A stretch of DNA of 16,009 nt from Coprococcus sp. (lineage in GTDB: Bacteria > Bacillota > Clostridia > Lachnospirales > Lachnospiraceae): contig JAEDGW010000060.1 of NCBI GenBank assembly GCA_016297325.1, positions 1 through 16,009 on the forward strand, in the 5' to 3' direction. The notes below the pieces were generated by a model, which saw only the letters and a program-made list of their open reading frames with translations, had not been told where the DNA came from and did not search any database. Shown here piece after piece: positions 1 to 7,193 of this stretch (positions are counted from its first letter, which is position 1; each line of letters opens with the position of its first letter). Both the position numbers and the translations under genes were made by a program.

Positions 1-438
1 GATATGATAAGAGTGGTGTCGGACAGGGGGACAACTGTCGGTGTTGTGGATGAGAGATCAGAGATTGCCGCATGCTACAAGGGAATTCCTCAGAATGATG
101 TGGGTATGAGAACTGATGTACTTGACTGCTGTCCAAAAGCTGCAGGGATGATGATGCTGGTAAGGACTATGGCGCCGGAGCTCATAGCAGTGGATGAGAT
201 AGGAGGGCCGTCCGATGTCGACGCCATATTCGGAGTGGTGAACTGTGGGTGCAGGCTGCTTGCAACTGCACATGGATATTCTATCGATGATGTGAGGGAG
301 AGAGCCGGCATAAGACGTCTTGTGGAGAACAGGATATTTGACAGGTATGTTGTTCTTGGCGGGGAGAGAGCGGGACAGGTATCTGATATATTTGACGGAC
401 AGGGAAACAGAATGTGCTGGTGCGAACAGGGGGAGTGA
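1..438 (+). CDS. spoIIIAA: Stage III sporulation protein AA, C-terminal part (5' end outside window)
   Basis: SpoIIIAA is the cytoplasmic AAA-type ATPase of the SpoIIIA-SpoIIQ channel. It resembles type II/IV secretion ATPases and is thought to power transport between mother cell and forespore. Only about 145 C-terminal residues are present; the frame is open from base 1, so the start and Walker A loop lie upstream. Visible here are a Walker B-like strand ending in acidic residues (ELIAVDEIG), followed by GCRLLATAHG, a sensor-type strand, and a C-terminal domain ending CWCEQGE. The stop TGA at 436-438 is four bases before the next start, which indicates an operon with spoIIIAB. The family call rests on these motifs and on the perfectly ordered AB-AH genes that follow. 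No truncation is seen other than the window edge. Confidence 0.93.
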   Translation, partial: DMIRVVSDRGTTVGVVDERSEIAACYKGIPQNDVGMRTDVLDCCPKAAGMMMLVRTMAPELIAVDEIGGPSDVDAIFGVVNCGCRLLATAHGYSIDDVRERAGIRRLVENRIFDRYVVLGGERAGQVSDIFDGQGNRMCWCEQGE

Positions 439-442
439 GCAG

Positions 443-961
443 ATGCTTAAGATTGCCGGATGTTTTCTCATCATATACGCATCATTTATGATAGGACATG
501 CCGTGGGGCAGTACCACGGAAGAATGGTGAGGGAGCTGGAGGAGATACTTTTATTCATAAAGCTTATAAAGGGACAGATCGCATATGCCGGCACGGAGCT
601 CCCGGAACTTATGGCTGACAGTGCAGGGAGACTGAGCGGAACGATCAGGATATGGGTCAGTGATATGGCGTCACAGTTAGAGAAGACAGGGGACAGGTCA
701 TTTGGAGATATATGGGATGGATCCATGGTTATCTTAAGAGATCTGAGTGCGCTAAGGCCTGATATGCTAAGTGATGTGGACAGGCTTGGCAGGATACTTG
801 GAGATATGGATGTGGAGGCACAGTTATCACGAATGGAGCTTGTGGAGAGTATACTTGCCGACAGATATGAGAGGGAGAAAAACAGGGACAGTGGAATATG
901 TAGATTGTCAAATTCTCTTGGAATATTTGGAGGAGTGTTTGTCGTCATCATGCTGGTTTAA
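443..961 (+). CDS. spoIIIAB: Stage III sporulation protein AB
   Basis: SpoIIIAB is a small membrane protein of the SpoIIIA complex, distantly like type II secretion GspF, made in the mother cell. The 172-residue product has an N-terminal membrane segment (about residues 3-20), a helical soluble middle and a second hydrophobic segment at the extreme C-terminus (GVFVVIMLV), as usual for the family. The start ATG at 443 was chosen because AGGGGGAG at 428-435 is a strong ribosome-binding site with 7-base spacing. The frame is open further upstream, but that part overlaps spoIIIAA and lacks the membrane start. The gene sits four bases after spoIIIAA. A 66-base gap with a perfect palindrome separates it from spoIIIAC, larger than the other gaps in the operon. 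Confidence 0.92.
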   Translation: MLKIAGCFLIIYASFMIGHAVGQYHGRMVRELEEILLFIKLIKGQIAYAGTELPELMADSAGRLSGTIRIWVSDMASQLEKTGDRSFGDIWDGSMVILRDLSALRPDMLSDVDRLGRILGDMDVEAQLSRMELVESILADRYEREKNRDSGICRLSNSLGIFGGVFVVIMLV

Positions 962-985
962 ACCCGGCGATGGATGGCAGGTGTG

Positions 986-1001
986 AAATGTATATACATT
1001 T
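986..1001. repeat. 16-bp perfect palindrome between spoIIIAB and spoIIIAC
   Basis: AAATGTATATACATTT equals its own reverse complement over all 16 bases. It lies in the largest gap of the spoIIIA operon, 26 bases before the spoIIIAC start. It could be a protein-binding site or a small RNA hairpin; the sequence alone does not decide. No T-run follows, so it is not a terminator. Confidence 0.6.
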
Positions 1002-1027
1002 GCTGTGTATGAGAGGGGGAGAAGGCC

Positions 1028-1228
1028 GTGACGATCCAGATCTTGTTGAAAATAGGTGCAGTGGGCATATTGATCGCTCTGCTCAATCAGATACTCAAGC
1101 ATTCCGGCAAGGAGGAGCATGCATATCTGCTTAACCTCGCCGGACTTATAATCGTGTTGTCATGGGTCATCCCGTACATAAATGATCTGTTTAATGAGAT
1201 CATGGATCTCGTAAATATAGGTGGTTAG
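1028..1228 (+). CDS. spoIIIAC: Stage III sporulation protein AC
   Basis: SpoIIIAC is a very small integral membrane protein of the mother-cell SpoIIIA complex. The 66-residue product matches the family's usual length (about 65-70). It has two membrane segments, about residues 5-21 and 34-50, joined by a short polar loop (KHSGKEEHAY). The start is GTG at 1028: an in-frame TGA at 1010-1012 blocks any upstream start, and the next in-frame ATG would leave only a few residues. GAGGGGGAG at 1013-1021 supplies the ribosome-binding site. The stop at 1226-1228 is nine bases before spoIIIAD. SpoIIIAC and SpoIIIAD normally occur as a pair, as here. Confidence 0.93.
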   Translation: MTIQILLKIGAVGILIALLNQILKHSGKEEHAYLLNLAGLIIVLSWVIPYINDLFNEIMDLVNIGG

Positions 1229-1237
1229 AAGGAGTGC

Positions 1238-1636
1238 ATGCGGATTATGAACCTTATTGCAATAGCATTTTCAGCGGTGATAGTCGTTCTGATAGCGGTG
1301 AAGATAAAGGATGCAGATGCAGGATATGGCACTCTGGTCTCCATAGCCGGATGTGCGATGATCATGTATTTCGTCGTCAGCAGATTCCGGCAGATAACTA
1401 CATATATAGATAAGATCATGGATTATGTGACGCTCAATATAACATATATAGACATCATACTGAAGATGATAGGAGTGGCATATATCTGCCAGTTTTCAAG
1501 TGACATATGCCGTGATGCCGGGTATAATGCCATAGCCACACAGGTAGAGATGGCTGGGAAGATATCCCTGATACTCCTTAGTATACCGGTTCTCATGAGC
1601 GTCATAGATCTGGTGGTGAAGATAGTTGAGGGGTAG
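1238..1636 (+). CDS. spoIIIAD: Stage III sporulation protein AD
   Basis: SpoIIIAD is a multi-pass membrane partner of SpoIIIAC in the SpoIIIA channel. The 132-residue product has the family's usual length. Hydrophobic segments lie at about residues 3-22, 31-50 and 105-128, with the conserved stretch NITYIDIILKMIGVAYICQF and a following DAGYNAIATQVEMAGKI that closely resembles the Bacillus protein. The ATG at 1238 is preceded by AAGGAG at 1229-1234 at short spacing. Its 3' end overlaps the likely TTG start of spoIIIAE (1626) by 11 bases, which suggests translational coupling. Confidence 0.94.
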   Translation: MRIMNLIAIAFSAVIVVLIAVKIKDADAGYGTLVSIAGCAMIMYFVVSRFRQITTYIDKIMDYVTLNITYIDIILKMIGVAYICQFSSDICRDAGYNAIATQVEMAGKISLILLSIPVLMSVIDLVVKIVEG

Positions 1637-2753
1637 ATTGGCAGCGGCATTGGTTGTGGTGTTTTTTATTTGTATGTGGCGCGGTGGATTTATCACTGTG
1701 TATGCGGCAGAGGAAGATCCGGGTGCTGATCTGTGGCAGGAGGATGGATATACATTTGACGAGCTTGACAGACTCCTGTCATCAAAGACGACTGTGACGT
1801 TCAGCGACATATATAGTGCCATGAGAAACGGCCAGATTGATGAGGCCATGGAAAATGCACTCAGGGCATTTACGGACAGTGTTATCTATGAGCTGAGGAC
1901 AAGCCGTGTGCTTGCGCTTCAGATCATAGCAGTCATCATACTTGGAAGTACATTTGCGCAGCTTTCGGGCAATATGGGCGAATATGTTCTGGAAAATGGA
2001 TTTATGGTGACATATATGATACTTGTGTCACTGCTGCTTGGAGATTTTCTTGTGGTGCAGTCGGTTGTGACGGACACCGTGGGGGATGTGACGGATTTCA
2101 TGAAGGCATTTTACCCCATGTACGCATCTTCAATATTGTATGTGCAGGGGCCGGAGAGTGCCGGGTATTCGCAGTCGATCATAGTTCTGGTCATATATAT
2201 GTGCCAGAACGGCATAATAAAAGTCATACTCCCGCTAATCAAATGCAGCGGCCTCATATCTCTAGTGAACAATCTGAACAGGGAGGATTATTTCTCCCGA
2301 CTTGCAAATCTCATGAGGAGTATTGCCAAATGGGGGCTTGGAACGATGTTTGCAGTGGTGACAGGGATAAATGTGGTGAAGAGCATGATAGCTCCGTCCA
2401 TAGACAAAGTTTCGAGAAACGGAGTCCTTAGGACACTGGGGAAACTGTCCGGAATGTCTTCAGTGAGTGCAGTGCTGGGGGTGATAGTGAGTACAGGGCA
2501 GTTTATAAAGAACTGTATGGGGATGGCGTGTACGGTGGTGATAGTGATACTAGCCGCAGTTCCCATGATAAAGATCCTTGTGATCGTGTTCATACTTAGA
2601 TGCATAGCTGCGCTCATACAGCCGATAGGTGACAAGAGATATGCGGATGGCGTAGGGGTCATGGCCTCTTCCATAGAGATGATGCTCTGGGCATGCGGGA
2701 TAAGCGCGATGATGTTTGTGATCAGTATAGCACTTATGACTATGAGTATATGA
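1626..2753 (+). CDS. spoIIIAE: Stage III sporulation protein AE
   Basis: SpoIIIAE is the large polytopic membrane protein of the SpoIIIA complex and a likely channel component. The 375-residue product begins with a signal-like segment (two Arg, then AAALVVVFFICM) ending near VYAAEE. A soluble part of about 65 residues and several long membrane segments to the C-terminus follow. The start is uncertain. TTG at 1626 gives a positively charged signal N-region and overlaps spoIIIAD. TTG at 1638 has the better placed ribosome-binding site (GAGGGG at 1628-1633) but loses both Arg residues. The first in-frame ATG (1674) would remove most of the signal segment. A non-ATG start is therefore very likely. 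A gap of under 40 bases leads to spoIIIAF. Confidence 0.93.
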   Translation: MRGRLAAALVVVFFICMWRGGFITVYAAEEDPGADLWQEDGYTFDELDRLLSSKTTVTFSDIYSAMRNGQIDEAMENALRAFTDSVIYELRTSRVLALQIIAVIILGSTFAQLSGNMGEYVLENGFMVTYMILVSLLLGDFLVVQSVVTDTVGDVTDFMKAFYPMYASSILYVQGPESAGYSQSIIVLVIYMCQNGIIKVILPLIKCSGLISLVNNLNREDYFSRLANLMRSIAKWGLGTMFAVVTGINVVKSMIAPSIDKVSRNGVLRTLGKLSGMSSVSAVLGVIVSTGQFIKNCMGMACTVVIVILAAVPMIKILVIVFILRCIAALIQPIGDKRYADGVGVMASSIEMMLWACGISAMMFVISIALMTMSI

Positions 2754-2786
2754 CGCGCAAAAAAAGCGGGATTGGAGAGAAAATGT

Positions 2787-3254
2787 TTGCTTGAGTGGAT
2801 TAAGAACGTGGTTATATGCAGCATACTTTTTTCGGTGATGCTCCACATTGCGCCGGATCCCAAAATGCGGAGATACATACAGACGGCGGTGGGATTTGTG
2901 ATGATGATCGTGGTGCTCACCCCGGTCATAAAGCTTGCGGTGAGTGATGAGCAGATCTTGTTCAATGTATATGAGGAGTCTATAGGAATGGAGATAAATG
3001 CCGGGGATGATGACGTGTATGTGAATTCGATGGAGCTTGTCATAGAGCAGTTCGTGGCGGACAGATATGGTGTGGACGTAAAGGCGGATATAACGCTGAC
3101 GGAGAACATGGAGATAGACAGCATTGGGCTTGCAGTTGATTACAGGGAGATGAACAGGGAGGGGATATCAATGAATGAAAATGATTTTAAGGGGATCGCA
3201 GATGCCGTGGCATCTGAGTATGGTATATCAGCGGACCGGATAATTATTATGTGA
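2787..3254 (+). CDS. spoIIIAF: Stage III sporulation protein AF
   Basis: SpoIIIAF is a two-pass membrane protein of the SpoIIIA complex with a soluble C-terminal domain of ring-building type. The 155-residue product starts LEWIKNVV and has membrane segments at about residues 6-21 and 32-51. The conserved VLTPVIKL follows directly, then an acidic soluble domain. The start TTG at 2787 has GGAGAG at 2774-2779 with 7-base spacing. TTG at 2772 is an alternative that adds five residues but has a weaker site. No in-frame ATG precedes the first membrane segment, so the start must be non-ATG. The stop is ten bases before spoIIIAG. Confidence 0.91.
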   Translation: MLEWIKNVVICSILFSVMLHIAPDPKMRRYIQTAVGFVMMIVVLTPVIKLAVSDEQILFNVYEESIGMEINAGDDDVYVNSMELVIEQFVADRYGVDVKADITLTENMEIDSIGLAVDYREMNREGISMNENDFKGIADAVASEYGISADRIIIM

Positions 3255-3264
3255 TGGGCGGTGC

Positions 3265-3873
3265 ATGACAATGAATTTAAAAGCGATACTAAAAAGCAGC
3301 AACAACAGGATGTATAAGTTGCTGCTTATTTTGCTTGCAGGGGTATGTCTGATGATCGTGGTGTGGCCTGTCTCAAAAAAGCAGGATGAAGATACTGAAA
3401 CTGCAGGACGTTCCTACACTAAATCTGTGGCAGACTCTGCTGCTGATGATGATGATGCGTCAGATCCTTCAAATAGCGGCGGGGAAGCTGGAATGACGGC
3501 CACCGCTGCATATGCCGAGAATATGGAAAAACGGCTTACGGATATGCTGAGTAATATGGATGGCATATCTGATGTGAGTGTGATGATAACGGTGAAGGAC
3601 AGCGGAGAGAAGGTGGCGCTTAAGGACAGGAGTACGAACAAAAGTGAGGGCAGCGGCAGCAGCCAGAGCAGTGTTACGGAGGATACGGTCATACGGGATG
3701 ACGGGAGCGTAAAAGAGCCCTATGTGACAAAATACAATGAACCCGAGATAGAAGGCGTGGTCATATGCTGTCGTGGTGCGGAAAATGGCGAGATATCGCT
3801 TAATATTACAAATGCGGTTCAGGCATTATTTGATGTTCCCGTGCATAAAATTGTGATATTAGAAGCAAATTAA
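3265..3873 (+). CDS. spoIIIAG: Stage III sporulation protein AG
   Basis: SpoIIIAG forms a large multimeric ring in the space between mother-cell and forespore membranes. The 202-residue product has one membrane segment (about residues 18-36), then an acidic, Ser/Asp-rich linker. The ring-building domain starts near AYAENMEKRLTDML and contains GISDVSVMITV, a Ser/Gly-rich insertion, then EIEGVVICCRGAENG and a C-terminal FDVPVHKIVIL. This matches the two halves of the Bacillus ring domain around its insert. Two ATGs six bases apart (3265, 3271) are possible starts. The only ribosome-binding-like stretch (GGGCGG, 3256-3261) is weak and fits 3271 better. The two adjacent cysteines in the ring domain are notable. 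Confidence 0.93.
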   Translation: MTMNLKAILKSSNNRMYKLLLILLAGVCLMIVVWPVSKKQDEDTETAGRSYTKSVADSAADDDDASDPSNSGGEAGMTATAAYAENMEKRLTDMLSNMDGISDVSVMITVKDSGEKVALKDRSTNKSEGSGSSQSSVTEDTVIRDDGSVKEPYVTKYNEPEIEGVVICCRGAENGEISLNITNAVQALFDVPVHKIVILEAN

Positions 3874-3886
3874 TGTGGAGGGCTTT

Positions 3887-4576
3887 ATGAAGAAAGTGTT
3901 TGGCAGGAACAGACTTGCGATCATCGCTCTGGCTGTTATGATCGGTGTGGCCGGTTATATGAGCTTTGCAGATGCGGGAAAGGACAAGAAGAAGTCAGAT
4001 AAGAAGACGAAACAGCAGGTGGAGGTCCTGAATTATGAGGACCTGACAGATGGGGCTGTGTCTGAGAATGCGGACGCAGTCATGACTGAGGATACAGGTG
4101 CGGCTGCAGGCGAAGATGTGGCAGACGCAGGAAATACATCTGAGGATGGTCAGATAGGTGATGTGGAGCTGAATGGCCCCGAGAGTGAGATAGGCGATGC
4201 GGTGCTCACAAGTGCGCAGGTGACAAGTAATATGGCAGCAGCCAAGCTGACCAGGGAGCAGAGCAGATCAAAGAGCAAAGAAGCTCTGATGGATGTCATA
4301 AGCGATGAGGCTTTGAGCGATGATGCCAAGAAGGAGGCAGCAGATACATACGTTAAACTCAGTGACAACATCGAGAAGGAGACGGATGTGGAGACTGTGC
4401 TTGCGGCAAAGGGGTATCAGGATGCGATAGTGACGATAAGTGATGACTCTGTGGATGTGGCTATTGGAACAGTGTCTTTAAGTGAGACGGAAAAGGCCCA
4501 GATAGAGGATATAGTTACAAGAAAGACTGGATATGATATAAGCAGGATAGCTATATCGCTGATCGGAAGCAAGTGA
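3887..4576 (+). CDS. spoIIIAH: Stage III sporulation protein AH
   Basis: SpoIIIAH is the mother-cell half of the SpoIIIAH-SpoIIQ bridge and carries a YscJ/FliF-like ring-building domain. The 229-residue product has a basic N-terminus, one membrane segment (about residues 10-26), a Lys-rich patch, a long acidic Ala/Glu/Asp linker and a C-terminal domain starting around KLTREQSRSKSKEALM. That domain includes VLAAKGYQDAIVTISDDSVDVAI and ends ISRIAISLIGSK. ATG at 3887 was chosen over an in-frame GTG at 3875 because GGAGGG at 3877-3882 lies just before it. It is the last gene of the spoIIIA operon; a 189-base regulatory gap follows. Confidence 0.94.
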   Translation: MKKVFGRNRLAIIALAVMIGVAGYMSFADAGKDKKKSDKKTKQQVEVLNYEDLTDGAVSENADAVMTEDTGAAAGEDVADAGNTSEDGQIGDVELNGPESEIGDAVLTSAQVTSNMAAAKLTREQSRSKSKEALMDVISDEALSDDAKKEAADTYVKLSDNIEKETDVETVLAAKGYQDAIVTISDDSVDVAIGTVSLSETEKAQIEDIVTRKTGYDISRIAISLIGSK

Positions 4577-4597
4577 TCTCCCGGTTATCTCATATAC

Positions 4598-4626
4598 TTG
4601 CAAAATGCCTGTCGGGATATTATAAT
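4598..4626 (+). promoter_or_regulatory. Sigma-A-type promoter upstream of asp23
   Basis: TTGCAA at 4598-4603 and a perfect TATAAT at 4621-4626 are separated by exactly 17 bases. The pair sits in the gap after the sporulation operon and before the housekeeping cluster, where a vegetative promoter is expected. Transcription should begin near 4633 and give a leader of about 130 bases. A second TATAAT at 4635-4640 has no good -35 partner. Confidence 0.72.
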
Positions 4627-4664
4627 GTGTTCTATATAATACTTGGAGTCTGTCTATAGCTCTG

Positions 4665-4685
4665 CCCTGATGCGGATCATCAGGG
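4665..4685. repeat. Perfect dyad (8-bp arms) in the asp23 leader
   Basis: CCCTGATG (4665-4672) and CATCAGGG (4678-4685) are exact inverted repeats around CGGAT. An outer pair, TGTCT (4651-4655) with AGACA (4695-4699), could extend the fold with an internal loop. No T-run follows, so this is not a standard terminator. It may be an operator or an RNA leader hairpin. Confidence 0.55.
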
Positions 4686-4738
4686 AGATGGGCAGACACA
4701 TATTAAGGATGCAATATAGAGAAATATATTATACGATT

Positions 4739-4752
4739 GCTATAAATATAGC
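4739..4752. repeat. Dyad abutting the asp23 ribosome-binding site
   Basis: GCTATA (4739-4744) and TATAGC (4747-4752) are exact inverted repeats around AA, ending one base before the GGGAGG ribosome-binding site. It may influence translation or bind a protein. Chance is possible given the AT content. Confidence 0.35.
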
Positions 4753-4765
4753 GGGAGGTAGAATT

Positions 4766-5176
4766 ATGAGTGATACAGTGAATGTGAATGAAGACATCGC
4801 AGTTCAGGATGGTTCCTACAACATAGAGGAGAGCAATTCTCTGGGTAAAGTCCAGATAGCTGATGACGTGGTGGCTATCATCGCCGGACTTGCAGCAGGT
4901 GAGGTGGAAGGCGTATACAGACTCACAGGCAATCTTCCGAATGAGCTTGCATCAAAATTTGGCAAAAAGAATCCTGCAAAGGGTGTCAAGGTAGAGCTTC
5001 TTCCAGGCAAGGTTAAGGTAGAGCTTGCGATAGAGGTTCTGTATGAGTACAGCATTCCTTCTGTATCAGGACAGGTACAGGACAAGGTTAAGCAGGCTAT
5101 TGAGACCATGACAGGTCTTATGGTTGAAGAAGTGAACATAAGGATTGCAGGCGTCCGTGTGGGCGATGGCAAATAA
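4766..5176 (+). CDS. yqhY: Asp23/Gls24 family protein (YqhY-like)
   Basis: Asp23/Gls24-family proteins are small cytoplasmic or envelope-associated proteins. The member encoded next to nusB in Bacillus (YqhY) is linked to acetyl-CoA carboxylase and lipid homeostasis. The 136-residue product has the typical family pattern: GKVQIADDVVAIIAGLAAGEVEGV near residue 30, LPGKVKVELAIEVLYEYSIPSV in the middle, then VQDKVKQAIETMTGLMVEEVNIRIAGV at the C-terminus. The start ATG at 4766 has GGGAGG at 4753-4758 with 7-base spacing; the frame is open upstream, but that part lies in the leader. Position before nusB supports YqhY over the wall-linked AmaP-associated members. The exact role here is not shown by the sequence. 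Confidence 0.9.
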   Translation: MSDTVNVNEDIAVQDGSYNIEESNSLGKVQIADDVVAIIAGLAAGEVEGVYRLTGNLPNELASKFGKKNPAKGVKVELLPGKVKVELAIEVLYEYSIPSVSGQVQDKVKQAIETMTGLMVEEVNIRIAGVRVGDGK

Positions 5177-5222
5177 GTATCAGGATAAACAGTGTGGATC
5201 AACTGACAGCGGAGAGGAAAAC

Positions 5223-5699
5223 ATGACAAGAAGAGAGATAAGAGACAAGATATTCAAGATAGTATTTACAGCAGAGTTCAACACTCTGGACGAGATGAGA
5301 GATCAGATAGACCTCGCATTTGACACAGAGATGCCTGGTGATGAGGAGGACGATCCATTGCTGTATGCATCTGTATCTGATAAGGACAGACAGTATATAA
5401 CAGATAAGGTCATGGACATTATGTCCAGAAAGGACGATATAGACAAAACTATATCTGAGATATCAGAGGGCTGGAAACTGCCACGTATAGGCAAGGAGGA
5501 GCTTGCTATCTTAAGACTTGGCGTGTATGAGGTCTTATACGACGATTCCATACCTGAGAAGGTAGCCATCAATGAGGCAGTTGAGCTTGCAAAGAAATAT
5601 TGTGATGCGTCCGCTAGCAAGTTTGTGAATGCACTTCTTGCAAAGCTTGTCAAGAAGGACGATACAGCAGAGAAGGGAAGCAGCGATGCTGCAGAATAG
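5223..5699 (+). CDS. nusB: Transcription antitermination factor NusB
   Basis: NusB binds boxA RNA with ribosomal protein S10 and helps antitermination on rRNA operons. The 158-residue product is all-helical in pattern, starts with the basic TRREIRDKIFKIVF helix and contains the conserved C-terminal part: LPRIGKEELAILRLGVYEVL, then IPEKVAINEAVELAKKY and ASKFVNALLAKL. An acidic insertion near residues 38-45 (PGDEEDD) and a charged tail are variable regions. The start ATG at 5223 follows GGAGAGG at 5211-5217; 46 bases separate it from asp23. Its last 14 bases overlap the xseA start. Confidence 0.95.
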   Translation: MTRREIRDKIFKIVFTAEFNTLDEMRDQIDLAFDTEMPGDEEDDPLLYASVSDKDRQYITDKVMDIMSRKDDIDKTISEISEGWKLPRIGKEELAILRLGVYEVLYDDSIPEKVAINEAVELAKKYCDASASKFVNALLAKLVKKDDTAEKGSSDAAE

Positions 5700-6963
5700 T
5701 ATATATACAGTCAAAGAACTCAATGAGAAGATACAGGAGCTTGTGGCCGGTGAGCCATGGCTTGGCAATCTTGGAGTTGAGGGTGAGATAAGCGGACTCG
5801 GAAGGGATAAAAGGGGACATATGTATTTCAGTCTCAAGGATCCCAGCGGAGTCCTGTCGGCTGTCATGTTTGCTGGAAAGCAGACGTATGGCCTGAAATT
5901 TGAGCCAAAGAACGGTGACAAGGTTCATGCGTTCGGACATATAGATGTGTTCGTCAGGGACGGAAAATATCAGCTCTATGTAGACAGGCTTGTGCGAGTG
6001 GGTGAAGGCGAGGTGAATGCCAGACTGGAAAAGCTCATCGCCAGACTTGACAGCATGGGGCTTTTTTCAGAGGAATATAAGAAGCCGATACCTCCATATC
6101 CTAGGAAGATCGGCATAGTGACTGCCGGTGCGAAGGCGGCCATAAGCGACATCAAAGCCGTGGCGAAGCGCAGGGATCCTTATGCCCAGCTCATATGTTA
6201 TCCGGCAACAGTCCAGGGGCAATATGCCGCCGCAGATATATCAAGAGGTATAGAGGTGCTTGATTCCATGGGGCTGGACGTGATAATAGTCGGAAGAGGT
6301 GGAGGCTCCAAGGAGGACCTGTGGGCGTTCAACGAGGAACAGGTAGCCTGGGCTATATTCAATGCTGAGACTCCGATCATAACAGCAACGGGTCATGAGA
6401 TAGACAACACAGTCGCAGACATGGTTGCGGACAGAAGAGAATCCAATCCGTCGACAGCGGTGATGCATGCGCTTCCAGTCGTGGCAGACACGGTGGCGGA
6501 GCTTGATGGCAGATGCCAATACCTGACTGCACTGATGAAAAACAGGTATGCCGCCATGGCAAGAGCCGTGGATGGATATGAGAGACAGATAAAGCTGCTT
6601 GGACCAGAGGCAAGACTTACGTCACAGCTTGAAAAGATCAAAGATATAGAAGAGCTCATGAACAGGGCGCTTAAAGATAAGCTTCAGGTAACCGCCGACC
6701 GTCTGAATCAGGATGGTGACAGGATAGAGCGGGCTGTAGTGCGTAAGTACGAGCTCAGGTCAAATGCTCTTGCCGTGATGACAGAGAGGATACATGGCCT
6801 TTCACCTACGGCAAAGCTGATAAATGGATTTGGCTATATGGAATCAGATGGTAAGCCGGTGAGATCTGTACATGATGTCAGGCCGGGATCTGATATAGAA
6901 CTTACTTTACATGATGGAAAGATACAGGCCGTCGTAAGTAATGCGGCGGGGCAGGAGGAATAG
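5686..6963 (+). CDS. xseA: Exodeoxyribonuclease VII large subunit
   Basis: XseA is the catalytic large subunit of exonuclease VII, which digests single-stranded DNA from both ends. The 425-residue product has an N-terminal OB-fold (about residues 6-105, with VEGEISGL and GHMYFSLKD). The catalytic domain follows (KIGIVTAGAKAAISDI, GRGGGSKEDLWAFNEE at 203-218, GHEID at 236-240, then DMVAD). After that come a long helical arm and a C-terminal domain with LINGFGYMESDGKPV. The ATG at 5686 lies inside nusB with GAAGGGA upstream; coupling is likely. The segment after the active-site acids reads RRESNPSTAVMH, where the family usually has R-A-x-T-P-S-A-A-A-E, so this conserved strip is divergent. The key acidic residues remain. 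Confidence 0.95.
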   Translation: MLQNSIYTVKELNEKIQELVAGEPWLGNLGVEGEISGLGRDKRGHMYFSLKDPSGVLSAVMFAGKQTYGLKFEPKNGDKVHAFGHIDVFVRDGKYQLYVDRLVRVGEGEVNARLEKLIARLDSMGLFSEEYKKPIPPYPRKIGIVTAGAKAAISDIKAVAKRRDPYAQLICYPATVQGQYAAADISRGIEVLDSMGLDVIIVGRGGGSKEDLWAFNEEQVAWAIFNAETPIITATGHEIDNTVADMVADRRESNPSTAVMHALPVVADTVAELDGRCQYLTALMKNRYAAMARAVDGYERQIKLLGPEARLTSQLEKIKDIEELMNRALKDKLQVTADRLNQDGDRIERAVVRKYELRSNALAVMTERIHGLSPTAKLINGFGYMESDGKPVRSVHDVRPGSDIELTLHDGKIQAVVSNAAGQEE

Positions 6964-6965
6964 AT

Positions 6966-7193
6966 ATGGCAGAAAATACACAGGGCGTTTCAGAAGGACT
7001 TGGAGACATGTCCATCGAGGCGGCACTTGGAAGACTTGAGGAGATAGCTGCTATCCTGGAGAATTCGCAGACGGGGCTTAAGGAATCCCTTGATGTGTAT
7101 TCTGAGGGAGTGCAGCTTATTAACAGATGTAAGAATTATCTCTGTGATGTGGAAAAAGAGATGATAATGCTTACAGGTCAGGGGGAAGCATGA
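6966..7193 (+). CDS. xseB: Exodeoxyribonuclease VII small subunit
   Basis: XseB is the small helical subunit that coats the XseA arms in exonuclease VII. The 75-residue product has the diagnostic SIEAALGRLEEIAAILENSQ, then GLKESLDVYSEGVQLINRC, and has the family's usual length. The ATG at 6966 is two bases after the xseA stop, with AGGAGG at 6953-6958. Its stop codon overlaps the ispA start as ATGA (7190-7193). The arrangement xseA-xseB-ispA with overlaps is typical and implies coupled translation. Confidence 0.95.
   Translation: MAENTQGVSEGLGDMSIEAALGRLEEIAAILENSQTGLKESLDVYSEGVQLINRCKNYLCDVEKEMIMLTGQGEA

Noticed and set aside
58..951. Long open frame of 297 codons on the minus strand across spoIIIAA/spoIIIAB
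   Set aside because: It is the mirror of two real sporulation genes, rich in Ser/Ile/Leu/Pro as expected from antisense translation, and matches no recognised family.
2288..3124. Minus-strand open frame opposite spoIIIAE/spoIIIAF
   Set aside because: Same reason: low-complexity Ser/Ile/Thr-rich translation lying opposite two well-supported genes.
4579..4617. TCCCG...CGGGA inverted repeat as terminator of the spoIIIA operon
   Set aside because: The stem is only five base pairs with a loop of nearly 30 bases and no T-run; the sequence between the arms holds the promoter -35 instead.
5698..5710. TATATATAC-like sequence at the nusB-xseA junction as a promoter
   Set aside because: It lies inside the xseA coding sequence, has no matching -35, and such ATA-rich words are common in these genes.
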